A stretch of 64,000 nucleotides of DNA, from positions 3,224,001-3,288,000 of the forward strand of contig NZ_CP088294.1 in assembly GCF_024666525.1 (NCBI RefSeq), in the 5' to 3' direction. The notes beneath the pieces are model-generated. The model did not search any database, was not told the DNA's origin, and was given only the letters and a program-made list of their open reading frames with translations. This DNA comes from Pseudomonas sp. J452. Its GTDB lineage: Bacteria; Pseudomonadota; Gammaproteobacteria; Pseudomonadales; Pseudomonadaceae. The stretch's first letter is position 1, and every line of letters begins with the position of its first letter. The position numbers and the translations under genes are program-made. Positions 48,821-57,179 of the stretch are shown here, piece by piece.

Positions 48821-50161
48821 TCAACTCATCAGCCGGAACAGCAGGCCCACGTAGAGCGCCGACATCAACAGCTGCACCAGGGTGATGGGCACGCCGTAGC
48901 GGCTGAAACGGGCGAAGCTGACCTTCTCGCCTTCGCTGGCGCAGATGCCGACCGCCACTATGTTGGCCGAGGCGCCGATCAGGGTGGCGTTACCGCCCAG
49001 GGTGGCGCCGAACATCATGGCGATGAACACCGGCAGGGTGGCTGCGGGCCAGTCGGTGAAGCCGGCGGCCAGGGCGATTTCCGGCACGACCTCGGCGGCT
49101 ACCAGGTAGCCCTTGGTCATCACCAGGGAGGCGGCGACCACCGGGATGTTGGCCAGCAGACTGGACAGCAGGCCGATGCCGCCCAGCAGGCAGAGCGCGA
49201 CGAGGAACAGCTGGGTGCCGAACCAGGCGTGGAGCTTGAGCGACAACCCTTGCAGCAGGCCGGTTTCGCTGAAGGCCTGGACCAGGCAGAAGATGGCGCC
49301 GAGGAAGATCAGGGTCTTCCAGTCGATGGCCTGCAGCAGGGTGTCCACCGGTTCGATATGGATCGAATAGACCACCAGCAGCGCCAGGCTGGCGGCGATG
49401 ATGGCCACCGCCGGCGGCACTATGGGATGGGGCAGCAGCTCGCCAAACAGGAACAACCCGACCATCAGGGCCAGGATGCCCAGGGCCAGCGCCACGAAGC
49501 CCGGCCGCGCAATCGGCGGCAGGGGCGCAGCCTCGGGCAGCTGCACTTGAGCACGCCAGATCTGTGGCATCAGCCAGGGCAGCGGCGGAATGATCACCAG
49601 CACCGCCAGCAGGCCGGCGAGGCTGACCTTCTGCAGGTAGGTGGCGAAGCTCATGCCGATCGAGCTGCCGACCAGAAAGGTGGCCGGATCGCCAACCAGG
49701 GTGAGCATGCCGGCCGAGTTGCTGACGATGGCCGTGAGGATCAGTGGCGGCACGATGTCCACCTTGAGCGCCCGCGCCACGCGCACGATCACCGGGGCGA
49801 GCAGGATCACGGTGGTGGCATTGGGCAGGAAGGCGCATACCGGCGCCACCAGAAGGATCAGCAGCAACAGGAAGCGCTTGCCGCTGCCGGCGGTGGCACG
49901 CAGGAACAGCGCGCCGAGGCGCTCGAACAGGCCGGTCTTGCCCAGCACGTGGGCCACCACCATGCCGCCGAACAGCAGGGCCAGCGGCCCCGACGCGGTG
50001 CGCATGGCGGCGACCAGGGCACTGTCGCCGAGAATGCCCAACGCCAGCAGGGCGCCCACGCCCAGCATGGCGGCGACCGCCATGTCGATCAGGTCGAAGG
50101 CAATGGCCAGCACGACGCCCGCGAACACGGCCAGGGTGAGGTAGATCTGCAGGTCGCTCAT
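48821..50161 (-). CDS. SLC13/ArsB-type anion or Na+ symporter
   Basis: A 446-residue membrane protein with about 11 helices. It has the CitMHS/ArsB pattern: GGMVVAHVLGKTGLFERLGA, FLPNATTVILLAPVI, ILTAIVSNSAGMLTLVGDPA and a repeat in the second half, ATLGGNATLIGASANIVAVG. These two inverted Asn-containing signatures bind sodium and substrate. Substrate could be a dicarboxylate, sulphate or another anion. It starts 14 bases after the binding-protein gene stop, so the two are cotranscribed. Confidence 0.85.
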   Translation of the reverse strand: MSDLQIYLTLAVFAGVVLAIAFDLIDMAVAAMLGVGALLALGILGDSALVAAMRTASGPLALLFGGMVVAHVLGKTGLFERLGALFLRATAGSGKRFLLLLILLVAPVCAFLPNATTVILLAPVIVRVARALKVDIVPPLILTAIVSNSAGMLTLVGDPATFLVGSSIGMSFATYLQKVSLAGLLAVLVIIPPLPWLMPQIWRAQVQLPEAAPLPPIARPGFVALALGILALMVGLFLFGELLPHPIVPPAVAIIAASLALLVVYSIHIEPVDTLLQAIDWKTLIFLGAIFCLVQAFSETGLLQGLSLKLHAWFGTQLFLVALCLLGGIGLLSSLLANIPVVAASLVMTKGYLVAAEVVPEIALAAGFTDWPAATLPVFIAMMFGATLGGNATLIGASANIVAVGICASEGEKVSFARFSRYGVPITLVQLLMSALYVGLLFRLMS

Positions 50162-50175
50162 GCGGCTCTCCGGGG

Positions 50176-51228
50176 TCAGTCGAGCGGTGGCGCGTACATC
50201 AGCCCACCGGCGTTCCACAGGCGGTTGAGGCCACGCTCGATGGCCAGCGGGCTGTGTTCGCCGAGGTTGCGCGCGTACAGCTCGCCGTAGTGGCCACCGG
50301 CACGCACGGCGCGCAGCGCCCAGTCCGGCTGCACGCCCAGCGCGCGGGCCAGACGCAGGTCTTCGCCACGCAACAACGCGCCCAACGGTCCTCCCTGGTG
50401 CTGGATGCGGCCCTCGATACTGGCCTGGGTCATGCCGTGTTCTTCGGCCAGGATCAGGGCGTAAAGCACCCAGCGCACCACCGAGGCCCACTGTTCGTCA
50501 CCCTGGGATACCACCGGCCCCAGCGGTTCCTTGGAGATGCGCTCGCTAAGAATGACGAAGTTCGCCGGGCTGTCTGGCGCCTGCAGGCGGGCGGCGGCCA
50601 GTTGCGACGCGTCCGAGCTGTAGGCCCGGCAGCGCCCGGCGAAGAAGGCTGCCGCTGCCTCGGCGGCGGAGTCGATCACCAGCGGCTGCAGATTCAGCCC
50701 ATGCTCGCGGGAGTGGTCGGCCAGGTTCTGCTCGTGGGTGGTGCCTTTCTCCACACACACGCTGCCCTCGCGCAGCTCGGCGAGGCGGGTGATGCCCGAG
50801 GTCTTGGCCACCATGAAAGCCTGGCCGTCATAGAACAGCACGGCAGGGAACTGAAGCTTGAGCAGCGCCTCGCGGGTCAGGGTCCAACTGGTGTTGCGCG
50901 CCAGCAGATCAATGCGCCGCGCTTGCAGGGCGGGGAAGCGGGTGGAGGCCTTGAGCGGCACGAACTCGACCTTCTGCGCGTCACCCAGGGTGGCGGCGGC
51001 CACGGCGCGGCAGAAATCAGCATCCAGGCCTTGCCAGCGGCCTTCTGCGTCCTGCGTGGAAAAACCGGCAATGCCCTCGCTCACGCCGCAGCGCAGCTGA
51101 TCGCGCGCCTTGATGCCGGCGAGTATCTCTCCGGCCGACAGAGAGGGGCTCAGAACGGCGGCGAAGGCGAGCACGAGCAGTGTCGGAAGCCACTCTGTCC
51201 ATGAACCAAACCGTCGTGAGCCATGCAT
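50176..51228 (-). CDS. Amino-acid ABC transporter binding protein (AapJ-like)
   Basis: A 350-residue periplasmic protein. The signal (WLPTLLVLAFAAVLSPSLSA) precedes GIKARDQLRCGVSEGIAGFS, QGLDADFCRAVAAATLGDAQ and LARNTSWTLTREA, which match the general L-amino-acid binding protein AapJ. The ABC membrane and ATPase genes are absent here; instead an SLC13-like permease follows in the same operon. It may act with a transporter elsewhere or as a receptor for the permease. Confidence 0.85.
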   Translation of the reverse strand: MHGSRRFGSWTEWLPTLLVLAFAAVLSPSLSAGEILAGIKARDQLRCGVSEGIAGFSTQDAEGRWQGLDADFCRAVAAATLGDAQKVEFVPLKASTRFPALQARRIDLLARNTSWTLTREALLKLQFPAVLFYDGQAFMVAKTSGITRLAELREGSVCVEKGTTHEQNLADHSREHGLNLQPLVIDSAAEAAAAFFAGRCRAYSSDASQLAAARLQAPDSPANFVILSERISKEPLGPVVSQGDEQWASVVRWVLYALILAEEHGMTQASIEGRIQHQGGPLGALLRGEDLRLARALGVQPDWALRAVRAGGHYGELYARNLGEHSPLAIERGLNRLWNAGGLMYAPPLD

Positions 51229-51383
51229 CGCCGGCGCTCCCGATCACACCGAATTGTCTGTTCACTCTAGTTGAGCGGGCAGCGATTCACTTGCGCAGTG
51301 CTGCGCGAAAAGTTGCTGTGGCAATACTGTGGCCATCGCCGCTTCCTGCCGGGTACAGCCAGACTGGCTGGGGCGCGGACAAT

Positions 51384-51408
51384 AAAAAGCCCGGCGCAGG
51401 GCCGGGCT
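51384..51408 (-). terminator. Terminator after the crotonase gene
   Basis: On the minus strand AGCCCGGC/GCCGGGCT forms a stem with a short loop and then five T. It lies 20 bases beyond the crotonase stop. Confidence 0.8.
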
Positions 51409-51426
51409 GTTGGACTGGCGCAGGGC

Positions 51427-52116
51427 TTAGCCCAGGTGCTGTTGATCCAGCTCGATGGCCTTGTCCAGGGTTTCCAGGAAGGCCTTGCGCACTTTCAGCT
51501 TGGTGTTCTTGTGCGCGGTCATGTTGATCTTCTTCAGCTGCTGGGCGACGGCGACGGCGGTGGCCATCAGCTCTTCGGTCGGCACCACCTTATCGAGGAA
51601 GCCGGCATCCACGGCGCCTTGCGGGTTGAAGATCTCGCCATTGATCACCGAGCGGTGGAAGGCCGACTTGCGCAGGCGGTCACGGGCCAGCTCGATGCCG
51701 GCGTGGTGCATGGTCATACCGATCTGCACTTCGTTCAGGCCGATGTTGAACGGGCCTTCCACGCCGATGCGGTAGTCGGCCGAGAGCAGGATGAAGGCGC
51801 CCTTGGCGATGGCGTGGCCCGGGCAGGCGACGATGATCGGGAAGGGGTGCGACAGCATCCGGCGCGCCAGGGTGGAGCCAGCGGTGACCAGGGCCACGGC
51901 GTTCTGCGGGCCGGAAGTCATCACCTTGAGGTCGTAACCGCCGGACAGGATGCCCGGCTGACCGGTGATGATCACCACGGCGCGATCCTGCACGGCCTGA
52001 TCCAGGGCGGCATTGAAGGCGGCAATCACGTCCGGGGAGATGGCGTTCACCTTGCCGTTGTTCAGGGTCAGGGTGGCAATGCCGTCTTCGAGTTGGTAGC
52101 TGATCAGGTCGCTCAT
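51427..52116 (-). CDS. Crotonase / enoyl-CoA hydratase family protein
   Basis: A 229-residue protein with crotonase oxyanion-hole segments GQPGILSGGYDLKVMTSG and CPGHAIAKGAFILLSADYRI. The usual catalytic glutamates of hydratases are not both clear, so the reaction may be hydration, isomerisation or another acyl-CoA step. It is transcribed alone. The palindrome TGACC-N4-GGTCA at 52196-52209, 80 bases upstream, may be its operator. Confidence 0.87.
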   Translation of the reverse strand: MSDLISYQLEDGIATLTLNNGKVNAISPDVIAAFNAALDQAVQDRAVVIITGQPGILSGGYDLKVMTSGPQNAVALVTAGSTLARRMLSHPFPIIVACPGHAIAKGAFILLSADYRIGVEGPFNIGLNEVQIGMTMHHAGIELARDRLRKSAFHRSVINGEIFNPQGAVDAGFLDKVVPTEELMATAVAVAQQLKKINMTAHKNTKLKVRKAFLETLDKAIELDQQHLG

Positions 52117-52195
52117 GGCGGGGTTCCTAGTCCTGGTGTGGGCTGAAGTGGCGCTGACGTTACCCAGCGAGGCGCCGCGGGTAAAGCGCTTTGGC

Positions 52196-52209
52196 TGACC
52201 GCTTGGTCA
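52196..52209. promoter_or_regulatory. Palindrome upstream of the crotonase gene
   Basis: TGACC and GGTCA are separated by four bases, a compact inverted repeat between two divergent genes. It could bind a TetR or GntR-type regulator; none is encoded nearby. Confidence 0.35.
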
Positions 52210-52312
52210 TGGCCATTGGTCTGCCGCCTCCTATCGAGGCCATCGGTTCAGCCAATTGGCTGCTATACCCATGACTGACTTAGGTTAGCCAGCAACCTGA
52301 GGAGTGCCGAAC

Positions 52313-52531
52313 ATGTATCGAATGATCCCCCTGATTTTGCGGATTAGCGCAGCACTTCTGCTGCTGGGGCTGATCCTGTGGGCCGGCAGCAGCCACAGTC
52401 ACACACCTTATGGTGTGCTGCAGGTGTTTGCCCTGAGCCTGTTCTTTTCCCTGGGTTTTCTTCTATTCGGTGGCCAGCGCTTCACCGAGGTCAGGCAGGA
52501 ACGCCGCCAGCGCGTTCGGCATTCTGCATAA
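52313..52531 (+). CDS. Small two-helix membrane protein
   Basis: The product has 72 residues. Two hydrophobic helices (ISAALLLLGLILWAG and LQVFALSLFFSLGFLLFG) are joined by a His-containing loop, and the C-terminus is basic. The ATG at 52313 has GGAG nine bases upstream. No family is recognised. Confidence 0.7.
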   Translation: MYRMIPLILRISAALLLLGLILWAGSSHSHTPYGVLQVFALSLFFSLGFLLFGGQRFTEVRQERRQRVRHSA

Positions 52532-52623
52532 GCGCATGAATCGACTGAAAAAAACTTTTGCCTTAAAGAGGCTGTTCGGCTACATTAGCGCGCCTCGACG
52601 GACTGACCAGTTCGACGAGACCC

Positions 52624-52713
52624 GGTGAAGTGTCCGAGCGGTTGAAGGAGCACGCCTGGAAAGTGTGTATACGGGAAACCGTATCGTGGGTTCGAATCCC
52701 ACCTTCACCGCCA
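52624..52713 (+). tRNA. tRNA-Ser (anticodon GGA)
   Basis: A 90-base class II tRNA with a long variable arm. The acceptor stem pairs GGTGAAG with CTTCACC; discriminator G; CCA is encoded. The anticodon loop CTGGAAA gives GGA (serine TCC/TCT). The T-loop is TTCGAAT. No integrase lies adjacent, but a toxin-antitoxin pair follows it. Confidence 0.96.
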
Positions 52714-52720
52714 GACAAAT

Positions 52721-52756
52721 AAAACCCCTGAAAGAGCAATCTTTCAGGGGTTTTTT
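52721..52756 (+). terminator. Terminator after tRNA-Ser
   Basis: A perfect 14-base stem (AAAACCCCTGAAAG / CTTTCAGGGGTTTT) around a six-base loop ends in a T run. It is strong and may serve both directions. Confidence 0.9.
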
Positions 52757-52789
52757 GTTTCCAGCGCTCTTCAGTGTCGAAAAGCCCGC

Positions 52790-53053
52790 TTATTCATAGT
52801 GCGACCAGAGCCGCAGCACCTTTACCGTCTGTTCCTCCTGCAGCACCTGATAAACCAGCCGATGCTGGATATTTATGCGGCGGGAATAGGCGCCGGAGAG
52901 GTCACCGACCAGCTTTTCGTACGGGGGCGGGTTCTGAAACGGGTTTTCCCGCACCACCTCAAGCAATGCCTTGGCCTTTTCCTTCAAGCCCGCCGCAGCG
53001 AGCTTCTGTGCATCTTTCTGAGCTTGTTTTGTGTAGACGAGCTGCCAAGTCAC
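52790..53053 (-). CDS. Toxin of YoeB/Txe family
   Basis: An 87-residue RelE-superfamily mRNA endonuclease. It begins MTWQLVYTKQAQKDAQKLAA and has PYEKLVGDLSGAYSRRINIQ, HRLVYQV and a terminal LRLWSHYE, the conserved SHY end of YoeB with catalytic His and Tyr. It cuts mRNA at the ribosome. The start overlaps the antitoxin stop by four bases. It is held in check by the upstream antitoxin. Confidence 0.93.
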   Translation of the reverse strand: MTWQLVYTKQAQKDAQKLAAAGLKEKAKALLEVVRENPFQNPPPYEKLVGDLSGAYSRRINIQHRLVYQVLQEEQTVKVLRLWSHYE

Positions 53054-53292
53054 CAGTCCAGTTCCTTAGCGCATTCGTCTACAGGTTCGGCCATGCCTTC
53101 CTTGATGGATTCACGCATGCCCGGAATGGACAGGAGGTAGAGCGTTTCCTGGATAGCTTCCCAATCTTCAGCCGATACCAGGACGGAGTTAGTCCGCTTG
53201 CCCGAAATCAGAATGGGCTGATGAGACTCGGCAGACTGATCCATAAGCCGATACAGGTTGGTGCGTGCTTCGCTGGCGGTAAGTGTTTTCAT
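53050..53292 (-). CDS. Antitoxin of YefM/Phd family
   Basis: An 80-residue protein: MKTLTASEARTNLYRLMDQS, then PILISGKRTNSVLVSAEDWE, typical of YefM/Phd. It binds the toxin with its C-terminal tail and represses the operon with its N-terminal domain. The ATG at 53292 has GGAG upstream. The palindrome 30 bases upstream is the probable operator. Confidence 0.92.
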   Translation of the reverse strand: MKTLTASEARTNLYRLMDQSAESHQPILISGKRTNSVLVSAEDWEAIQETLYLLSIPGMRESIKEGMAEPVDECAKELDW

Positions 53293-53321
53293 GAGAGCCG
53301 CTCTCCTAGTGATTGGCCTAT

Positions 53322-53339
53322 CGTACGCTAAAGCGTACG
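53322..53339. promoter_or_regulatory. Palindromic operator of the toxin-antitoxin operon
   Basis: CGTACGCT-AA-AGCGTACG is a perfect 18-base palindrome 30 bases before the antitoxin ATG. Auto-repression at such sites is known for YefM/YoeB (GTAC core). Confidence 0.75.
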
Positions 53340-53376
53340 TCATGTTGATACCCTTCATCGGTTACAGATGATCAAA

Positions 53377-56300
53377 CTAGGCAAGGCTTTCGGGTGAGAA
53401 CCAGAGGTTGAACTTCTCTACCGACATGGCCGGTGCGTACAGCCAACCTTGGGCTAGCGTCACCCCTTGGCCTCTCAGAAACTCCGCTTGTTCTTCAGTC
53501 TCGACGCCTTCGGCTACGACGGAGAGCTGCAGCTCTTTGGCCATGCCAATCATGGATTTCAGGATCGCCTGGCCATTGCCGGTTTTGCCGATTTCGTGGA
53601 CGAAGACTCTGTCCAGCTTGATCTTCGTCAGCGGTAGTCTGGCAAGGACGGAGAGGGACGAGTAGCCGGTGCCAAAGTCGTCGAGGTGCACCCCGAAGCC
53701 CAGCTCGCGACACTGCTGGATCAGCTCCAGCATGGCGTCTTGATGGCTCATCAGGCAGCTTTCGGTCAGCTCGATATCGAGCAGGCCACTGGCATGGGCC
53801 TGTGCCTCGCGCAGCTTGTTCAGTAGTTCGCTGTCAGCCAGCTGTTTGACACTGACGTTGATGGCGATGCGCACCGGGCGCCCTTGAGCGCGCCACTCGG
53901 CTGCCTGATGGGCTGCCGTATCGATAATCCAGCGGCCCAGGGGAATGATCAGGCCATTGGATTCACAGCGGCCAATGAATTCGTCCGGTCGTATATTGCC
54001 CCTTTCGGGATGAATCCAGCGGATCAGCGCTTCAACACTGCTGGTGGTGCGGTCTGCCAGGTCTACTTTGGGTTGGTAATGCAGCTCGAACTGACCTTGT
54101 TCCAGCGCCAGGCGCAGGTTGTGGTCAAGCCACTGCAGGTGCTGGACGCTTTCGAGCATGGTGGGGGTGAACAGGCGGAAAGCCATGCCATCGATCTGCT
54201 CGGCCTCGTTGAGTGCGGCAATGGTGTTGCGAATCAGCTGATCGGTATTGGGGCCGTGGATGGGGTACGAGGCCATGCCAATCGAGACATTGACGAAAAT
54301 CGATGCGTCGCCGATATGCAGCGGGCGGCTCATGTGCTCAATGATGCGGTTGGCGAGGGAGGCGAGCATGGCGGGGTCGATGACATTGACAGCAATCATG
54401 GAGAAGCGGATATCCGCCGAGCGATACAGCTCGTAATGGCCAGGAATGGCTTCGCCCAGCGCTGTCGCCGTGGCGGCAATCACCGCATCGCTCATCGACG
54501 AGCCAAAGTTGCTGAAGATGCGCGAGAAGTTATTCAGGGAGATGCTGATGATGGAGAAGCTTGAGCCTCCGGCTGCCAGCGCCTGAATCCGCTCGATCTG
54601 CGCTTGCCGGCTGGGCAGGCCGGTGAGGTCATCGGTGTAGAGCATCTTGCGCAGTGCCGTTTTTTGTCGGCGCAGTTCATCTTCCTTGTGCTGGAACGCC
54701 GTGACATCCCGGGCAACGCCCATCACCCCCTTAATAACGCCCTGCTGATCAATAAAGGGTGTCTGGATGATTTCGACATATTCCTGGTGGTTGTCGTCGG
54801 CGAACACCAGCCATTGGCGCGACAGCGCGGGGATGTTGTTGGACAGCACTTGAGCCGCGCCGTGCTTGAGCGTGTCGGCTAGCTCGCGTGGGAGGAAGTC
54901 CCGCAGCGCACGTCCTTTTATCTGACTTTCCGTGACGCCGATAAGGCGCTCGAACTTGTGGTTGCAGTTGAGCAGGTTACCGTTGGCGTCACTGAGCCAG
55001 ATCAGGTCGGGCAGGGTCTCGATCAGGGTCTTCAGGCGGGCGCGCTTGTCCTGCTCGGAGGCCGCTGCACGCACTTGTTCGCTCAGATCGCGGCAGATCA
55101 GTACGAGGCCGCTGCCATCGTCGACCGGAATGGCCGTCAGGCCATAGTGAAAGGCGCCTGATGAGTCCTCCCAGCGCAACGCTTGCCCGCTGGAGAAGGC
55201 CTCGGCAATCTTCTGCAGGCGCGGTTGTGCGGTCGCGGCATCGAGCAACTGGGCGTAGCTGTGGTCCACGATCTGTTCAGCAGCGAGTCCCAGTTGCACG
55301 CAGGCCTGTGCATTGGCTTGCTCGACCATGCCCTCTCTGCCCAGCAGCACAATGCCGTCCGGCGACGCCGCCAGGATGCCGTGCCAGATGCGCTCGGCGG
55401 TATGCAGCCGCCGCGATTCGTCGACCTGTACCCGCGCCAGTCGGTCGCCAAAGGCATGTGAGGCCTCGACCATTTCGCCCAGTTTGCGCGCTACCGCACC
55501 ACTGTCGATCAGCTCCGCGGCCAGGGCGATGCCCTCGGCAAAATCTGCCGCCCGCCCACTGATGATCAAGGCGCCAGCGCTGTTGAGGGTGATGGCATCG
55601 CGCGGGGCGCCACGCTCCTGGCCAGAAAATACCTGGCGCAGCAACTCGGCGTTGCCCTGCGGCCCCCGCGCGCCGATGTCTTCAAGCCGACAGCGCGCCA
55701 GGCCGAAGTCCTCGGGGGCAATCTCGTACACCGAGGTTCCGCCTGGGCCAAGGTCGTGGATCCGGGTCGGGCCCAGCAGGGAAATTTCATCCAGGCCGTC
55801 GAGCCCGTGAACCACCATCGCCCGTGCCATGCCCAGATTGCGTAGCACTTCGGCGGTCATCGCCTGCCAGTCTTCGCGGAATACGCCGAGCAGATGGCGC
55901 TGCGCCCTTGCCGGGCTAATCAGCGGGCCGATCAGGGTATAGAAGATGGTTTTGATGCCTAATGCCGCCTCGACCGGCAGCAGCCGGCGCATGACGGGGT
56001 GAAAGTTGGGGGCGTGAATGAAGGCAATGCCAATCTCTTCGATCATCCGCTCGATGGCGGGCACCGGCAGGTCGATCACCACCCCCAGCGCTTCCAGTAC
56101 ATCGGCGCTGCCCGAGGGGCTGTGCAGCGAGCGGCTGCCATGCTTGGCTACGGGAATGCCGGCGGCGGCGCAGACAATGGCGGTAGCCGTTGAGATGTTG
56201 AAAGTGCTCAGGCCGCCGCCTGTGCCACAGGTGTCGAGCAGATCCTCCGTGACCCGAGGGCGGACTGGCAGGTAGTGGGCCATCATCGCCCGCGCGATCG

Positions 56301-56466
56301 CCTCGGTCTCGCGCGCACTGATTCCCTTGGACAGAAAACCCATCAGAAAGGCAGCGATGCTGGTCTCACCGACTTCGTCGCGGCTAACCGCGCAGATAAA
56401 GGCTTCGATCTCGCCTGGCAACAAATCCTGCCTTGCCGCCAACTTCCGCAGTATCTCGCGCACCAT
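53377..56466 (-). CDS. TrpD-like phosphoribosyltransferase fused to PAS-PAS-GGDEF-EAL
   Basis: One open frame of 1,029 residues. Residues 1-345 are a full anthranilate-phosphoribosyltransferase fold: GTGGG at 81-85, NIST at 90-93, KHGSR at 108-112, GSADVLEALGV at 119-129 and DGLDE at 223-227, so PRPP and Mg2+ sites look kept. Acceptor-pocket positions differ from TrpD (KHGSR for KHGNR, PVEAALGIKT for PVR..LG.RT, FYTLIGPLISP for FN.LGPL.NP). PAS domains follow at about 360-470 and 478-595. GGDEF (605-770) is degenerate (SADIRF near 684). EAL (785-1025) keeps EAL 812-814, Asn870, Glu899/902, DDFGTGYSS 929-937, KLD 950-952, Glu986 and Gln1006. A c-di-GMP phosphodiesterase gated by a phosphoribosyl compound is inferred. 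The ATG at 56466 gives the normal TrpD start. Confidence 0.92.
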   Translation of the reverse strand: MVREILRKLAARQDLLPGEIEAFICAVSRDEVGETSIAAFLMGFLSKGISARETEAIARAMMAHYLPVRPRVTEDLLDTCGTGGGLSTFNISTATAIVCAAAGIPVAKHGSRSLHSPSGSADVLEALGVVIDLPVPAIERMIEEIGIAFIHAPNFHPVMRRLLPVEAALGIKTIFYTLIGPLISPARAQRHLLGVFREDWQAMTAEVLRNLGMARAMVVHGLDGLDEISLLGPTRIHDLGPGGTSVYEIAPEDFGLARCRLEDIGARGPQGNAELLRQVFSGQERGAPRDAITLNSAGALIISGRAADFAEGIALAAELIDSGAVARKLGEMVEASHAFGDRLARVQVDESRRLHTAERIWHGILAASPDGIVLLGREGMVEQANAQACVQLGLAAEQIVDHSYAQLLDAATAQPRLQKIAEAFSSGQALRWEDSSGAFHYGLTAIPVDDGSGLVLICRDLSEQVRAAASEQDKRARLKTLIETLPDLIWLSDANGNLLNCNHKFERLIGVTESQIKGRALRDFLPRELADTLKHGAAQVLSNNIPALSRQWLVFADDNHQEYVEIIQTPFIDQQGVIKGVMGVARDVTAFQHKEDELRRQKTALRKMLYTDDLTGLPSRQAQIERIQALAAGGSSFSIISISLNNFSRIFSNFGSSMSDAVIAATATALGEAIPGHYELYRSADIRFSMIAVNVIDPAMLASLANRIIEHMSRPLHIGDASIFVNVSIGMASYPIHGPNTDQLIRNTIAALNEAEQIDGMAFRLFTPTMLESVQHLQWLDHNLRLALEQGQFELHYQPKVDLADRTTSSVEALIRWIHPERGNIRPDEFIGRCESNGLIIPLGRWIIDTAAHQAAEWRAQGRPVRIAINVSVKQLADSELLNKLREAQAHASGLLDIELTESCLMSHQDAMLELIQQCRELGFGVHLDDFGTGYSSLSVLARLPLTKIKLDRVFVHEIGKTGNGQAILKSMIGMAKELQLSVVAEGVETEEQAEFLRGQGVTLAQGWLYAPAMSVEKFNLWFSPESLA

Positions 56467-57179
56467 CCGCCTGTACCCCTGTGACGAGCATGAAATTGAG
56501 CTCAACTTCTTCTGACTATTGCACCCTTTCGCCGCCTCATCGCGCCGGCCTTTCGCGGCAGGCCTTGTGGCTGGTGCATTGATCGGCGTTGCTGGCGGTG
56601 GGCTGTGGGGGCCGTTTCGCTAGGTATCAGGGCCTTAGCGACCCCGGATCGGCTACCCCATTGATAATAGACTGTCGAATAGCGGCAGACTTGAGGCAGA
56701 GGGCAAGTACAGCGCACGGCTCGAGTAGTGCCGGTGCCGTGCAAGGCCTGTAAGCGGTTGGTTACGACCTTTTTTACATCACCCTAACGGTGTGCGGGGT
56801 GAGATGGGGGCTTGTCTCCTCTACCACAGGAGGGAGAGGGGCGTTTTCCAGATCGCATGCAGGCTCTAAGAGCCCGTTCACGATCTTTTGGACTAGAGCC
56901 AGGCAAGGCGCTACGTCAGTAACAGCCTCCGGCTGGTCAAAACAGGCGAGGAAGCGGAGTTTACGAGCTGTAAATGAGCATGACTCGTTGCACACGCCCT
57001 TCGGGTCGCGCTGAAGCACGTTAGCGGCAAGCCGCTTGCCGAGCCTGTTTTTAACGCGGTATGGCCGACGGACAGGAGATCGTGAACAGGTTCTAAGCCA
57101 GATCTGCTGGGCTACTGTTATGGATAGCCAGCAGGATTCTCCTGTCTTGACCCGGCCCCCGAGCAGGTGCAGAAGCACG
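56467..57179. other. Divergent region between the two c-di-GMP genes
   Basis: The 713 bases hold MITE copy 5 and the two promoters. The part next to the EAL gene (56467-56869) has no coding frame of note. Both flanking genes are transcribed away from it. Confidence 0.5.
56867..57096 (-). repeat. MITE-like palindromic repeat, copy 5 (long form)
   Basis: The element spans 56870-57093 (224 bp), flanked by TAA on both sides. It is in reverse orientation, as copy 2. It contains about 84 extra bases in two blocks (near 56911-56938 and 56990-57040) relative to the 140-bp form. Ends are GAGCCCGTTCACGATCT and GAACCTGTTCACGATCT. Confidence 0.88.

Noticed and set aside
48794..50290. A 498-codon plus-strand ORF over the SLC13-like gene
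   Set aside because: The product is a Gln/Gly/His/Asp-rich mirror of a membrane protein gene; no start context and no family.
57036..57119. N-terminal extension of the diguanylate cyclase
   Set aside because: These codons lie in MITE copy 5 and are not part of any PAS domain.
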